Below, piece by piece: positions 1-6,429 of a DNA stretch of 8,881 nucleotides. The notes beneath the pieces were generated by a model. That model ran no database searches. It saw only the letters and a program-made list of their open reading frames with translations, and had not been told where the DNA came from. A program made the translations under genes and the position numbers. The stretch spans positions 1-8,881 of the forward strand of contig PATG01000100.1 of assembly GCA_002713555.1 (NCBI GenBank), written 5' to 3'. This DNA is from Planctomycetaceae bacterium (lineage in GTDB: Bacteria; Planctomycetota; Planctomycetia; Pirellulales; Lacipirellulaceae). Position 1 is the first letter of the stretch. Each line of letters starts with the position of its first letter.

Positions 1-504
1 AAGTCCGCCTACTTCCACATCTTTGCCGAGACTCGCAATGTGGCTATACGCGTGCGAACAGATTGTCGCTCCAGTAAAGACTGGATACTGCAGTGAGCAA
101 ACCTGATCCAAATCCCGACCACCGCCAGAGGTGATCAAGCCTACCGAGCCAAAGGCTTGAAAACTGCAGCACATCACTTCGCCAAAGGTAGCACCGACGG
201 ATGGGACATCAAGGTCTTGAAAAACGACGACTGCGGGCCCAGGCAGGTTTGTGATCAGTTCAAGCTGTTGTCCAATTGCTTCATAGGCATCGCCGCCACT
301 AGAAGGCTCAGAAGACTGAAAGGTAGCCGTGGCAGCAAAGCCCACCATAGGAGGCATCCCTGGAAAAGCTGCCTGAATTTGTCTGTTCATATACCCGACA
401 TTTCGCGGGCGAACCTCAAAAACTTCGACGACATTGCAAATGGTTGGTGTGTCGTACTGTGCCAATTTTGCAAGTGTCGAAGCAGGGATCTGTTCAGTAG
501 GCAT
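1..504 (-). CDS. RraA-like family protein (HMG aldolase / RraA fold), C-terminus cut off by window edge
   Basis: The frame is open from an ATG at 504-502 to the first base of the window, giving 168 residues with the C-terminus missing. The family (PF03737) includes 4-hydroxy-4-methyl-2-oxoglutarate aldolase/oxaloacetate decarboxylases and the RNase E inhibitor RraA. The N-terminus reads like the family (YDTPTICNVVE, residues 17-27). The diagnostic block lies at 103-131: VGATFGEVM, then a Gly-rich turn ending in Arg130-Asp131; in metal-dependent members this Asp helps bind the divalent ion. Three residues after the Asp there is Gln134, where many aldolase members have Glu/Asp. The gene follows the HpaI-type aldolase with a 40-base gap, so the two are probably co-transcribed. 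A role in splitting or decarboxylating a 2-oxo acid fits the neighbours better than RNase E control, but the substrate is unknown. The Shine-Dalgarno is weak (GAAG about 14 bases upstream). Confidence 0.86.
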   Translation of the reverse strand, partial: MPTEQIPASTLAKLAQYDTPTICNVVEVFEVRPRNVGYMNRQIQAAFPGMPPMVGFAATATFQSSEPSSGGDAYEAIGQQLELITNLPGPAVVVFQDLDVPSVGATFGEVMCCSFQAFGSVGLITSGGGRDLDQVCSLQYPVFTGATICSHAYSHIASLGKDVEVGGL

Positions 505-544
505 GTTCTTAGGTCTTCAAATGGCTGGAGATAAAAAAGCTCGG

Positions 545-1324
545 TTATTTTGAAGCGGCTTTACGAATGTCTGCAAATAATTGATTGGCCGTTTTGATCA
601 TATAGCCGAAGTCGCTTCCTGGTTGAATCCAATCAGCTCCCATCTCTACCCAACGTTGAGCGCACTCTGCCTGAGCTTCATCACCAAAGCCAATTGAGAG
701 TCCCGCCTCATGCCCTTTTTGGATGATCGTACGAATGGTTGCAAGATAATTGCTATCGTCAAGTTGACCTCCCACTCCCATGGACAAGGCAAGGTCATGT
801 GGGCCAACAACCAAACAATCGATTCCCGGAACCTTAATTATTTCGTCAAGATCAGCAATGGCATCTGTATTTTCAATTTGTACAGCAAGAAACAATTGTT
901 CGTTGGCTTCATGGACTATTTGTTCCATAGAGCGCCGTCCATAATCCGATGGACGCCTCGGTCCCCAGCCCCTATTGCCAAGAGGTTTATAACGGGTCGT
1001 GTCAACGACCTTTCGGACTTCGTCTGCAGAACGAACTTGGGGAATGATAATTCCTTCGGCACCAGTATCTAGAACGCGTTTTAGCAATGCTGGGTCACTA
1101 CTTGGCAAACGCACTAAGGTCGCCGCTCCACCTGCGCGGGCGGCAATCAAAAGTCTGAGGAGCGATTCGATGTTGATTGGATTGTGCTCCAGATCAATCC
1201 ACAAAAAATCAACTTCGGGTGCCAAGGCTTCGACGACCGCAGGGTCGCTGAGAGTTATACCTGTGCCTAAGCAAAGCTGACCCTTGGCCAGCTTTTCACG
1301 GAAAGCTAGAATATGGCTAATCAA
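545..1324 (-). CDS. HpcH/HpaI-family class II aldolase (2-keto-3-deoxy sugar acid / 4-hydroxy-2-oxo acid aldolase)
   Basis: This 259-residue protein has the usual family length. The family performs metal-dependent retro-aldol cleavage of 4-hydroxy-2-oxo acids to pyruvate plus an aldehyde (HpaI, GarL, 2-keto-3-deoxy-L-rhamnonate aldolase). The residues expected from E. coli HpaI are all visible: Asp44 and His47 in IDLEHNP, Arg72 in VRLPSSDP, the GNRGWGPRRPSDYG loop (116-129), Glu151 in VQIEN and Asp177 in VGPHDLALSMG, the last two being the metal ligands. The enzyme should be cytosolic. The start is TTG: no ATG or GTG lies upstream before an in-frame stop, the protein begins naturally there, and AAGGAA sits 6 bases upstream. 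It is first in a leftward unit with the RraA-like gene and is divergent from the eda-like/kdgK-like pair. The exact substrate (deoxy-rhamnonate, glucarate-derived or other) cannot be read from the sequence. Confidence 0.93.
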   Translation of the reverse strand: MISHILAFREKLAKGQLCLGTGITLSDPAVVEALAPEVDFLWIDLEHNPINIESLLRLLIAARAGGAATLVRLPSSDPALLKRVLDTGAEGIIIPQVRSADEVRKVVDTTRYKPLGNRGWGPRRPSDYGRRSMEQIVHEANEQLFLAVQIENTDAIADLDEIIKVPGIDCLVVGPHDLALSMGVGGQLDDSNYLATIRTIIQKGHEAGLSIGFGDEAQAECAQRWVEMGADWIQPGSDFGYMIKTANQLFADIRKAASK

Positions 1325-1330
1325 AGTCGA

Positions 1331-1336
1331 TTCCTT
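1331..1336 (-). promoter_or_regulatory. Shine-Dalgarno site that supports a TTG start
   Basis: On the minus strand the bases AAGGAA lie 6 bases before the TTG at 1324-1322. This is one of the best ribosome-binding sites in the window. It fixes the start of the HpaI-type aldolase, which has no in-frame ATG in its N-terminal region or upstream of it before the first stop. Confidence 0.6.
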
Positions 1337-1421
1337 ATATTTGAGGTGATTTTCTCTCCCAGATGCAGTCGTCTGGATGAGGAGATTCTACCAACTTTTC
1401 GCACTGAAAATCCAGATTGGG

Positions 1422-1440
1422 AATCAAAGAATTATTGATT
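1422..1440. repeat. Inverted repeat AATCAA-N7-TTGATT, possible operator
   Basis: Perfect 6-base arms (1422-1427 and 1435-1440) are separated by 7 bases, with a centre-to-centre distance of about 13. It sits in the A+T-rich middle of the divergent region and is followed by an overlapping GATT-T-AATC. The arms are short and A+T-rich, so chance is a real possibility. There is no poly-T tract, so it is not a terminator. Confidence 0.25.
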
Positions 1441-1484
1441 TAATCGGCTGATATTAGGGGAATTGAGGGTTGCTCACCGTGCGA

Positions 1485-1503
1485 CTTTGTGAAATTCACG
1501 AAG
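1485..1503. promoter_or_regulatory. 19-bp near-perfect palindrome, candidate operator
   Basis: The sequence CTTTGTGAAATTCACGAAG has 9-base arms around a single central A, with 8 of 9 positions complementary (mismatch at 1488/1500) and a perfect GTGAA/TTCAC core. A one-base centre excludes an RNA hairpin, so it looks like a site for a dimeric DNA-binding protein such as a GntR- or LacI-type regulator. It lies 82 bases before the eda-like ATG and about 160 bases before the HpaI-type gene. Assignment to any regulator family is inference. Confidence 0.4.
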
Positions 1504-1585
1504 GAATAGTATCGGGTGCATACGTTGAGGATTCTGGGGGAGTACCCTTCCATCCAAGCGGGTTTCGTATTGATCGAGTAATAAC

Positions 1586-2254
1586 ATGGTCAACAATTTC
1601 TGCAAAGAAATTATCCAGCAGTTGAAAACGACCGGAGTCGTCGCCGGTTTTTCGGTCGAGAAGGTCGAGCATGCGGTGCCGATAGCAGAGGCCTTGCTGG
1701 CGGGTGGCATCGAGGCGATCGAATTGACGATCCGCACCCCCGTTGCGATAGATGCAATCAGAGCCATTAGTGCTGAAGTGCCGAGGATGCTTGTGGGCGC
1801 AGGCACGATTCTGTCTCCGAAGTTGGCAGCCGAATCGAAGGCTGCTGGTGCAGATTTTGGCGTTGCCCCCGGATTGAATCATCAAGTCGTCCGTGAGGCT
1901 TATTCGATAGGGCTTCCGTTTGCTCCTGGTATCGCAACACCCTCGGAACTCGAATCAGCGATTGAACTAGGTTGTCGTTTTGTGAAATTCTTTCCAGCGG
2001 AACCACTGGGAGGCATTACTTATCTACGAAGCATGTCGGCTCCCTACAAACACTTAGGCGTTCAATATTTTCCGCTTGGTGGTTTGAATGCTGAAAACAT
2101 GATGGACTATTTGAAAGAGCCGAATGTTCCAGCAATTGGTGGGTCCTGGATAGTAAAAAAAAGTCTGATTGAGAATGAAGATTGGGCAGGTATCGCTTCT
2201 CGTGCTGCTGAAGTTCGAAGTATTTTGACACAAAGTACACAGGTAACATCATGA
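1586..2254 (+). CDS. eda: KDPG/KHG aldolase (2-dehydro-3-deoxy-phosphogluconate aldolase family)
   Basis: This 222-residue class I aldolase should cleave KDPG to pyruvate and glyceraldehyde-3-phosphate, or 4-hydroxy-2-oxoglutarate to pyruvate and glyoxylate. Visible motifs: ELTIRT (46-51, with the catalytic Glu46), GAGT (71-74), GVAPG (92-96), PGIATPSE (114-121), the Schiff-base Lys134 in FVKFFPAE, and GGSW (185-188). The usual PTGG motif reads PLGG here (163-166), so the Thr next to the phosphate-binding glycines is Leu. This may mark a subfamily or a shifted substrate, and the related KDPGal aldolase (DgoA) is an alternative. The start is bounded by an in-frame TGA 15 bases upstream; its Shine-Dalgarno is weak. 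The kdgK-like gene follows after 62 bases on the same strand, and the pair makes a kinase-plus-aldolase KDG pathway. Confidence 0.92.
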   Translation: MVNNFCKEIIQQLKTTGVVAGFSVEKVEHAVPIAEALLAGGIEAIELTIRTPVAIDAIRAISAEVPRMLVGAGTILSPKLAAESKAAGADFGVAPGLNHQVVREAYSIGLPFAPGIATPSELESAIELGCRFVKFFPAEPLGGITYLRSMSAPYKHLGVQYFPLGGLNAENMMDYLKEPNVPAIGGSWIVKKSLIENEDWAGIASRAAEVRSILTQSTQVTS

Positions 2255-2307
2255 GTCCCCCCGTCGAATTTCAGTGAATGGATAGCTAGCGGGCAGACGG
2301 CCCTATT

Positions 2308-2311
2308 GGAG
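2308..2311 (+). promoter_or_regulatory. Shine-Dalgarno GGAG of the KDG kinase
   Basis: GGAG lies 5 bases before the ATG at 2317 and supports that start, which directly opens the conserved KKIVAFGEIM strand of the kinase. No separate promoter is evident in the 62-base gap after the aldolase gene, so translational coupling within one mRNA is likely. Confidence 0.45.
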
Positions 2312-2316
2312 ATGAC

Positions 2317-3405
2317 ATGAAGAAGATTGTGGCGTTTGGAGAGATCATGGGGCGTTTGGCCGCCCCTGGAAATTTACGCTTGCGTCAAACGCGTGAGTTT
2401 GAGTTGACGTATGCAGGGGCAGAAGCCAGTGTTGCAGCATCCATTTGCAACTTGGGTGGAAGTGCCAGCTATGTAACGGCTTTGCCAAAACATGCTTTGG
2501 CTGATGCGACGATCGACTCCATGCGTGCTCAAGGGATTGATACAAAATATGTGTTGCGCACCGACGAAGGACGGCTAGGCTTGTATTTTCTCGAAACGGG
2601 AGCCAATCAGCGCCCCAGTAGTGTGGTCTATGACCGAGTTGACTCTGCAGTCGCAATCACGCCAGCCGATCAATACAACTGGGATGCTATTCTTGAAGGG
2701 GCCCAATGGTTGCATCTTAGTGGAATAACTCCAGCATTATCCAGAACAGCGGCTGAGGCTACACTTGTAGCAGCGCAGAAAGCAAAAGAAGCCAGTGCAC
2801 AGGTTTCGATTGATCTGAATTTTCGCAGCAAACTTTGGAAATGGGATTCCCCCAAGACCCCACGAGAGCTGGCCCAGGAAACCATGCGAACTATCTTGCC
2901 CTATGTCGACCTGGTAATTGCCAACGAAGAAGATTGCCATGATGTGCTTGGGATTCAGGCCGGTCACACGGACGTCCAAAGTGGGACACTTGATGTTGCG
3001 CGCTATCCAGATGTCGCAAGCCAGATTGTAAAACAGTTTCCAAATATTGGAAAAGTAGCAATTACATTACGTGAGAGTCTTTCTGCGTCGCACAATAACT
3101 GGGGTGCCATGCTTTACGACGCATCTTCTGAACAGGCAACCTTTGCTCCTCTCGACGGAAACGGAAATTACCGAGCCTACGAGATTAAAAACATTGTCGA
3201 TCGTGTGGGCGGGGGCGACTCGTTTGCAGCGGGACTCATCTTTTCTTTGCTGACGCCAGAACTCAGTGAGTCTCAAATTGCGCTGAACTTTGCAGTCGCT
3301 GCTTCTTGCTTGAAGCACTCGATTAAGGGTGACTTCAACTATTCAACCCGGGCCGAAATAGAAAACCTCATGAAAGGCTCTGCCACGGGGCGCGTCATGC
3401 GTTAA
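2317..3405 (+). CDS. kdgK: PfkB-family sugar kinase, probable 2-keto-3-deoxygluconate kinase
   Basis: This 362-residue ribokinase-fold enzyme is inferred to phosphorylate 2-keto-3-deoxygluconate (KDG) at O-6 with ATP in the cytosol, feeding the adjacent KDPG aldolase. The N-terminus has the sugar-binding pattern YAGAEASVA (32-40). DLNFRSKLW (166-174) is a segment typical of KDG kinases. NEED (203-206) is the usual region near the Mg-ATP site. The PfkB signature DRVGGGDSFAAGL (295-307) carries the catalytic base Asp301; the Arg after the first Asp, instead of Thr, is common in KdgK-like members. SIKGDFN near the end (335-341) also fits this subgroup. It is longer than the ~310 residues of E. 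coli KdgK, mostly from an insert around 210-235 and a longer C-terminus. A kinase for another keto-deoxy acid, for example the galacto form, remains possible. Confidence 0.88.
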   Translation: MKKIVAFGEIMGRLAAPGNLRLRQTREFELTYAGAEASVAASICNLGGSASYVTALPKHALADATIDSMRAQGIDTKYVLRTDEGRLGLYFLETGANQRPSSVVYDRVDSAVAITPADQYNWDAILEGAQWLHLSGITPALSRTAAEATLVAAQKAKEASAQVSIDLNFRSKLWKWDSPKTPRELAQETMRTILPYVDLVIANEEDCHDVLGIQAGHTDVQSGTLDVARYPDVASQIVKQFPNIGKVAITLRESLSASHNNWGAMLYDASSEQATFAPLDGNGNYRAYEIKNIVDRVGGGDSFAAGLIFSLLTPELSESQIALNFAVAASCLKHSIKGDFNYSTRAEIENLMKGSATGRVMR

Positions 3406-3483
3406 TTTTCTGCATGGCTTTCTGCAGTCCTCTCTAAGTAACGGCCTTCCCGTAGATCTCACCAGAGGCTCGACAACCCACGG

Positions 3484-6075
3484 CTATTGCGGCTGAGATT
3501 CCTGCCCAACTTTCAACAATAAATCTGCCGCCTGCAGGATCTTGTTTTTCAAGCGTTGTGGGTACTCAGGCCGATCGGCCAGGAATTGTGTAACGAGTTG
3601 CGCGGCGGCGGGCGACCGGTGGCCGCTAAACGTGGCGTCCAGCCAACGCTTTGGGAAAAAGATATCGCCTGTAACCTGGATTTCTTCCAACAGCTCGAGG
3701 CTTGGCAAGATGTACTTTTCGGACGACACGGCACGTAAGGGGTGATGCAGGTATTCCAATCCGTCTAATACCCAGCGCTCAGGGCGACGATTGCTTGCTG
3801 CTTTCAAGGAATCGAAAAATGTGTCACGTTCAGTTTGATCTGGTGATAAGGAGCGCACCACAAAGGCAAAGCGTTTTTTGCGGTCTTCGTTTTCTAGACG
3901 TGCCAATTGCGTCGCAAGGATCTTGTCGCTTTGATTGGGCCGTCGAATTGCAAGCTCGTAGGCAAGCGTCATAAAATCCGTTTCGGCCAGTGGCAAACCA
4001 TTAACGTCCGACTCCGTCTCCCAAATCGTGTAGAGACGTTGGATACTGTCGGCCGTAGATGCAATTTTCACCAAAGATTTGTAATAGGTGGATTTCGCAT
4101 TCAAGGTCGGGCCGTTGGGTGTGTCCGTTTCGGAATCAATCCATTTCCACAAGGCGGCTTCAACGGAGGGTGCATATTGCATTCGCTGAGCTGGCGTAAG
4201 AAATTTCCAGAACACGGTGCTCAGTTGGCGGAGGATATTTTGCCGATTGAGAGGTTCTTGTTCTGTGTCTAAACCGGCTTTGAGCGTATTTAAAAACCGT
4301 GTTGCCGAAATGCCATCGCCTTGTCCCCGGATGAGCGATTCATACAACGCCAGCCAGGCGGCACCTCGTGTCACATCGTTTTCGACTGACGTTATGTGGT
4401 CCAACAAGTAAGCTTTGCTCTTGTTGTCCAGCCGAAAGTAGCCGTACCCCAGTTCGGAACCATTGGCCAGATAGAAATCATAATCCTCCCGTTTAACAGG
4501 AACGGGAATCTCCGTCGTTTCGCCGTCTATCATGGCACGAACCTGAAAAGTCGTTTTGCCATCCGCAACAACTTTGATGTCGATTTGCTGTGCCCAGAAC
4601 TTTTCTTTTTTCGTTGCACGTGTCTGCTTGATCGCCAGCAATTGGTCTTGCATACGGCTGTCAATTTCGGGTGTCCCGGCTTCCTTAACCCAGACGGTAC
4701 TCCACTGCTTCAAGTTGACGTCCGATCTCTTGTCGAGGATGTCGATCAAGTCGTCCCACACCGCGTTACCATAGCTGAATTTTGCCAGGTATTCCTGCAA
4801 TCCTTTTTGCAATTCTGCTCGTCCAATCATCGTTTCCAATTGCCGCATGACAATCGGAGCTTTCTTGTAGATGATGCCACCGTAGAGCGTGCCAGCATTT
4901 TTCAAGTTGTCGAGTTTCTGCTGGATCGGGTAGGTGCCACGGCTTCGGTCTTCGCCATAGGCTTGTGGATGATGTTTGAGCATGAACCCGAGGTCATGGT
5001 TAATCATTGGAAATCTGGGATGGACAATTTTGGCCGCCATGAAATTCGCGAAGACTTCTTTTAACCATACGTCATCAAACCATTCCATCGTAACAAGGTT
5101 GCCAAACCACATGTGGGAGGTCTCGTGAGCAATCAAGCTGGCACGGCTCAGTTTCTGATCCAGGGTGGCAGATTTTTCCAGCAATAGTTTGTCTGCTTTG
5201 TAAAAGATGTTACCAATGTGTTCCATTCCTCCATACTGAAAGGACGGTATCAGCACAAAGTCAAACTTTTCGAATGGATAGTCAATCTTGGTGTAGTCTT
5301 CCATCCAGTCCAGGGCCAGAGTGTGGATCATGAAAATATCATTCAGGTTCCTCTCGACTTTCTCCTGGTCGGTTTCGCGATGGTACATGGTCATCGTTCG
5401 GCCACCCAATTTGCGGGTAACCGTTTGGAAATTGCCTGCCGCAAAGGCAAACAAGTAAGTGCTGATCGGTTTGGTTTGCTGATATTGGACACGAGTCCGC
5501 TTGCCAATGGTTTCTTTTGCCAGCAGCGCTCCATTGGCTGAAGCGACCCAGCCTGTTGGCAGATCGAGCTGCAACCGAAATTTGGCCTTCAAGTCAGGCT
5601 GGTCAAAGCAGGGGAAGACCGTAGAAGCTCGGTCTGGCACCAACAGAGTGTAGAGAAACTCCTCATTGCGATTGAGCGAAAGGTTCCCGGCAATGAAGTC
5701 AATGTAGAGAGCTTGCTTGCCGGATTGTAGTTGCGCTTGCGGGATGATGATGTGACCATTTTTGATTTCCGGTTGAATCGCCGTTTGATTTAGTTGGATT
5801 TGTTGGATGTTTGCTTCTGGTGCGTTGAAGTCCAGTACAAGTGGACTGGCCGTGTTGTCGAGATGAAAGCGAACTTCAATCGAAGCTCTAATGGGCTTGG
5901 TTTTTTGGAGTTCCAGAGACACATCGTATTCAATTTCCGAGAGCGTTGCCTTGCGCTGTGAGGCGAGTCTACGTGAAACACCGCGTTCAATATCCTGTGC
6001 GGCACTGACGTTTGTCCCGATCCCCAGGGACAATAGTAGGAATAAATGGAAATGCTGTGAAAAATACAATTTCAT
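3484..6075 (-). CDS. Exported M1-family zinc aminopeptidase
   Basis: This 863-residue M1 metallopeptidase should remove N-terminal amino acids from peptides outside the cytoplasm. Residues 1-26 form a signal peptide (MKLYF, hydrophobic FLLLSLGIG, then VSAA near the cleavage site). The beta-sandwich N-domain has the FPCFDQPDLKA motif (about 154-164). The exopeptidase motif is GGMEH (282-286), and the zinc site is HETSH (317-321) followed 18 residues later by Glu340 in WLKEVFAN. Tyr403 (IIYKKAP) is the likely transition-state Tyr. Residues about 550-860 form the helical ERAP1-like C-domain. A longer frame starts at a TTG at 6168, but its extra 31 residues would bury the signal peptide, so the ATG at 6075 is preferred; a weak GAG lies 8 bases upstream. 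The gene stands alone, convergent with the kdgK-like gene, and has no evident link to the sugar genes. Confidence 0.93.
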   Translation of the reverse strand: MKLYFSQHFHLFLLLSLGIGTNVSAAQDIERGVSRRLASQRKATLSEIEYDVSLELQKTKPIRASIEVRFHLDNTASPLVLDFNAPEANIQQIQLNQTAIQPEIKNGHIIIPQAQLQSGKQALYIDFIAGNLSLNRNEEFLYTLLVPDRASTVFPCFDQPDLKAKFRLQLDLPTGWVASANGALLAKETIGKRTRVQYQQTKPISTYLFAFAAGNFQTVTRKLGGRTMTMYHRETDQEKVERNLNDIFMIHTLALDWMEDYTKIDYPFEKFDFVLIPSFQYGGMEHIGNIFYKADKLLLEKSATLDQKLSRASLIAHETSHMWFGNLVTMEWFDDVWLKEVFANFMAAKIVHPRFPMINHDLGFMLKHHPQAYGEDRSRGTYPIQQKLDNLKNAGTLYGGIIYKKAPIVMRQLETMIGRAELQKGLQEYLAKFSYGNAVWDDLIDILDKRSDVNLKQWSTVWVKEAGTPEIDSRMQDQLLAIKQTRATKKEKFWAQQIDIKVVADGKTTFQVRAMIDGETTEIPVPVKREDYDFYLANGSELGYGYFRLDNKSKAYLLDHITSVENDVTRGAAWLALYESLIRGQGDGISATRFLNTLKAGLDTEQEPLNRQNILRQLSTVFWKFLTPAQRMQYAPSVEAALWKWIDSETDTPNGPTLNAKSTYYKSLVKIASTADSIQRLYTIWETESDVNGLPLAETDFMTLAYELAIRRPNQSDKILATQLARLENEDRKKRFAFVVRSLSPDQTERDTFFDSLKAASNRRPERWVLDGLEYLHHPLRAVSSEKYILPSLELLEEIQVTGDIFFPKRWLDATFSGHRSPAAAQLVTQFLADRPEYPQRLKNKILQAADLLLKVGQESQPQ

Positions 6076-6172
6076 CACCTGGACTCGACAGCCTACATGA
6101 ATCAATAAACGAAATGGGGCCCAATAATACAAATTGTCACTCGTCTTACCACACCCCTTAAAACACAATGCT

Positions 6173-6188
6173 AATTCAATAATGAATT
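6173..6188. repeat. Palindrome AATTCA-ATAA-TGAATT upstream of the aminopeptidase gene
   Basis: Two perfect 6-base arms flank a 4-base A+T centre, about 98 bases before the preferred peptidase ATG. The position suits an operator near the promoter, but the low-complexity A+T composition makes chance occurrence plausible. No following T-run on either strand supports a terminator. Confidence 0.22.
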
Positions 6189-6270
6189 CTCACAGAGAGA
6201 CAGACAACACGGTTTGCCATTGCGAGGGAGTGCAGCCCATACATTTGTGCCATTCTTTTGTATTGCCCCA

Positions 6271-6299
6271 CATGTGGGAAACTCAGCATGTGAGAAACT
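6271..6299. repeat. Tandem direct repeat of 13 bp with 16-base period
   Basis: CATGTGGGAAACT (6271-6283) and CATGTGAGAAACT (6287-6299) match at 12 of 13 positions and are separated by CAG. A 16-base period puts the copies about one and a half helical turns apart. The pair is about 200 bases upstream of the aminopeptidase start and within 160 bases of the ROK stop. It may bind a regulator to direct half-sites, or be a small local duplication. Confidence 0.35.
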
Positions 6300-6429
6300 T
6301 GTGGCTTTGCAGAAGCCCCGCTTTGTTGATTTGAGCTTTTGTTGGCTCATTTTAACGACGCTAGTTCCTGTGTACCAGTTGCGCGATGACCGAGACAGAG
6401 ACTTGGATGCCGTTGTCTTTTTTTGTTGA

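Larger units (their letters stand above)
1325..1585. promoter_or_regulatory. Divergent intergenic region with presumed back-to-back promoters
   Basis: These 261 bases separate two gene pairs transcribed away from each other, so both promoters, and probably a shared operator, should lie here. No convincing -35/-10 pair could be picked by eye. The region is A+T-rich around 1400-1460 and contains two inverted repeats, listed separately. The open frames crossing it look like shadows: they have no recognisable protein features and overlap the start of the eda-like gene. No regulator gene lies within the window, so the controlling protein, if any, is encoded elsewhere. Confidence 0.5.
6076..6429. 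other. 354-base intergenic region without a credible gene; upstream region of the aminopeptidase
   Basis: It lies between the end of the ROK gene and the start of the aminopeptidase, both leftward. It must hold the peptidase promoter, but no clear -35/-10 pair was found. It contains a 16-bp palindrome and a direct repeat, listed separately, and two small 5-base-stem hairpins (6303-6317 and 6332-6349) without a proper U-run. Short frames of 66-71 codons on the plus strand lack a ribosome-binding site or protein-like composition. Confidence 0.5.

Noticed and set aside
157..534. 125-codon plus-strand frame at the left end
   Set aside because: The opposite strand encodes the RraA-like protein with clear motifs over the same bases; this frame's product looks like a reverse-strand shadow.
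3410..3427. Possible terminator hairpin CTGCA-N8-TGCAG between the convergent genes
   Set aside because: The stem is only 5 bases with an 8-base loop, and no U-run follows on either strand.
4396..5064. 222-codon open frame on the plus strand inside the aminopeptidase gene
   Set aside because: It is antisense to a strongly conserved M1 catalytic domain. It has no recognisable motif and no ribosome-binding site, and its composition is that of a shadow frame.
6076..6168. 31-residue N-terminal extension of the aminopeptidase from a TTG at 6168
   Set aside because: It would place the signal peptide internally; the ATG at 6075 gives a classical exported N-terminus.
6303..6349. Two small hairpins (GGCTT/AAGCC and TGAGC/GCTCA) downstream of the ROK gene
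   Set aside because: Their 5-base stems lack a U-run on the minus strand, where a terminator for the ROK operon would be needed.
6134..6429. Overlapping plus-strand frames of 66 and 71 codons in the intergenic region
   Set aside because: No Shine-Dalgarno, no protein-like pattern and no family resemblance; they probably arise by chance.
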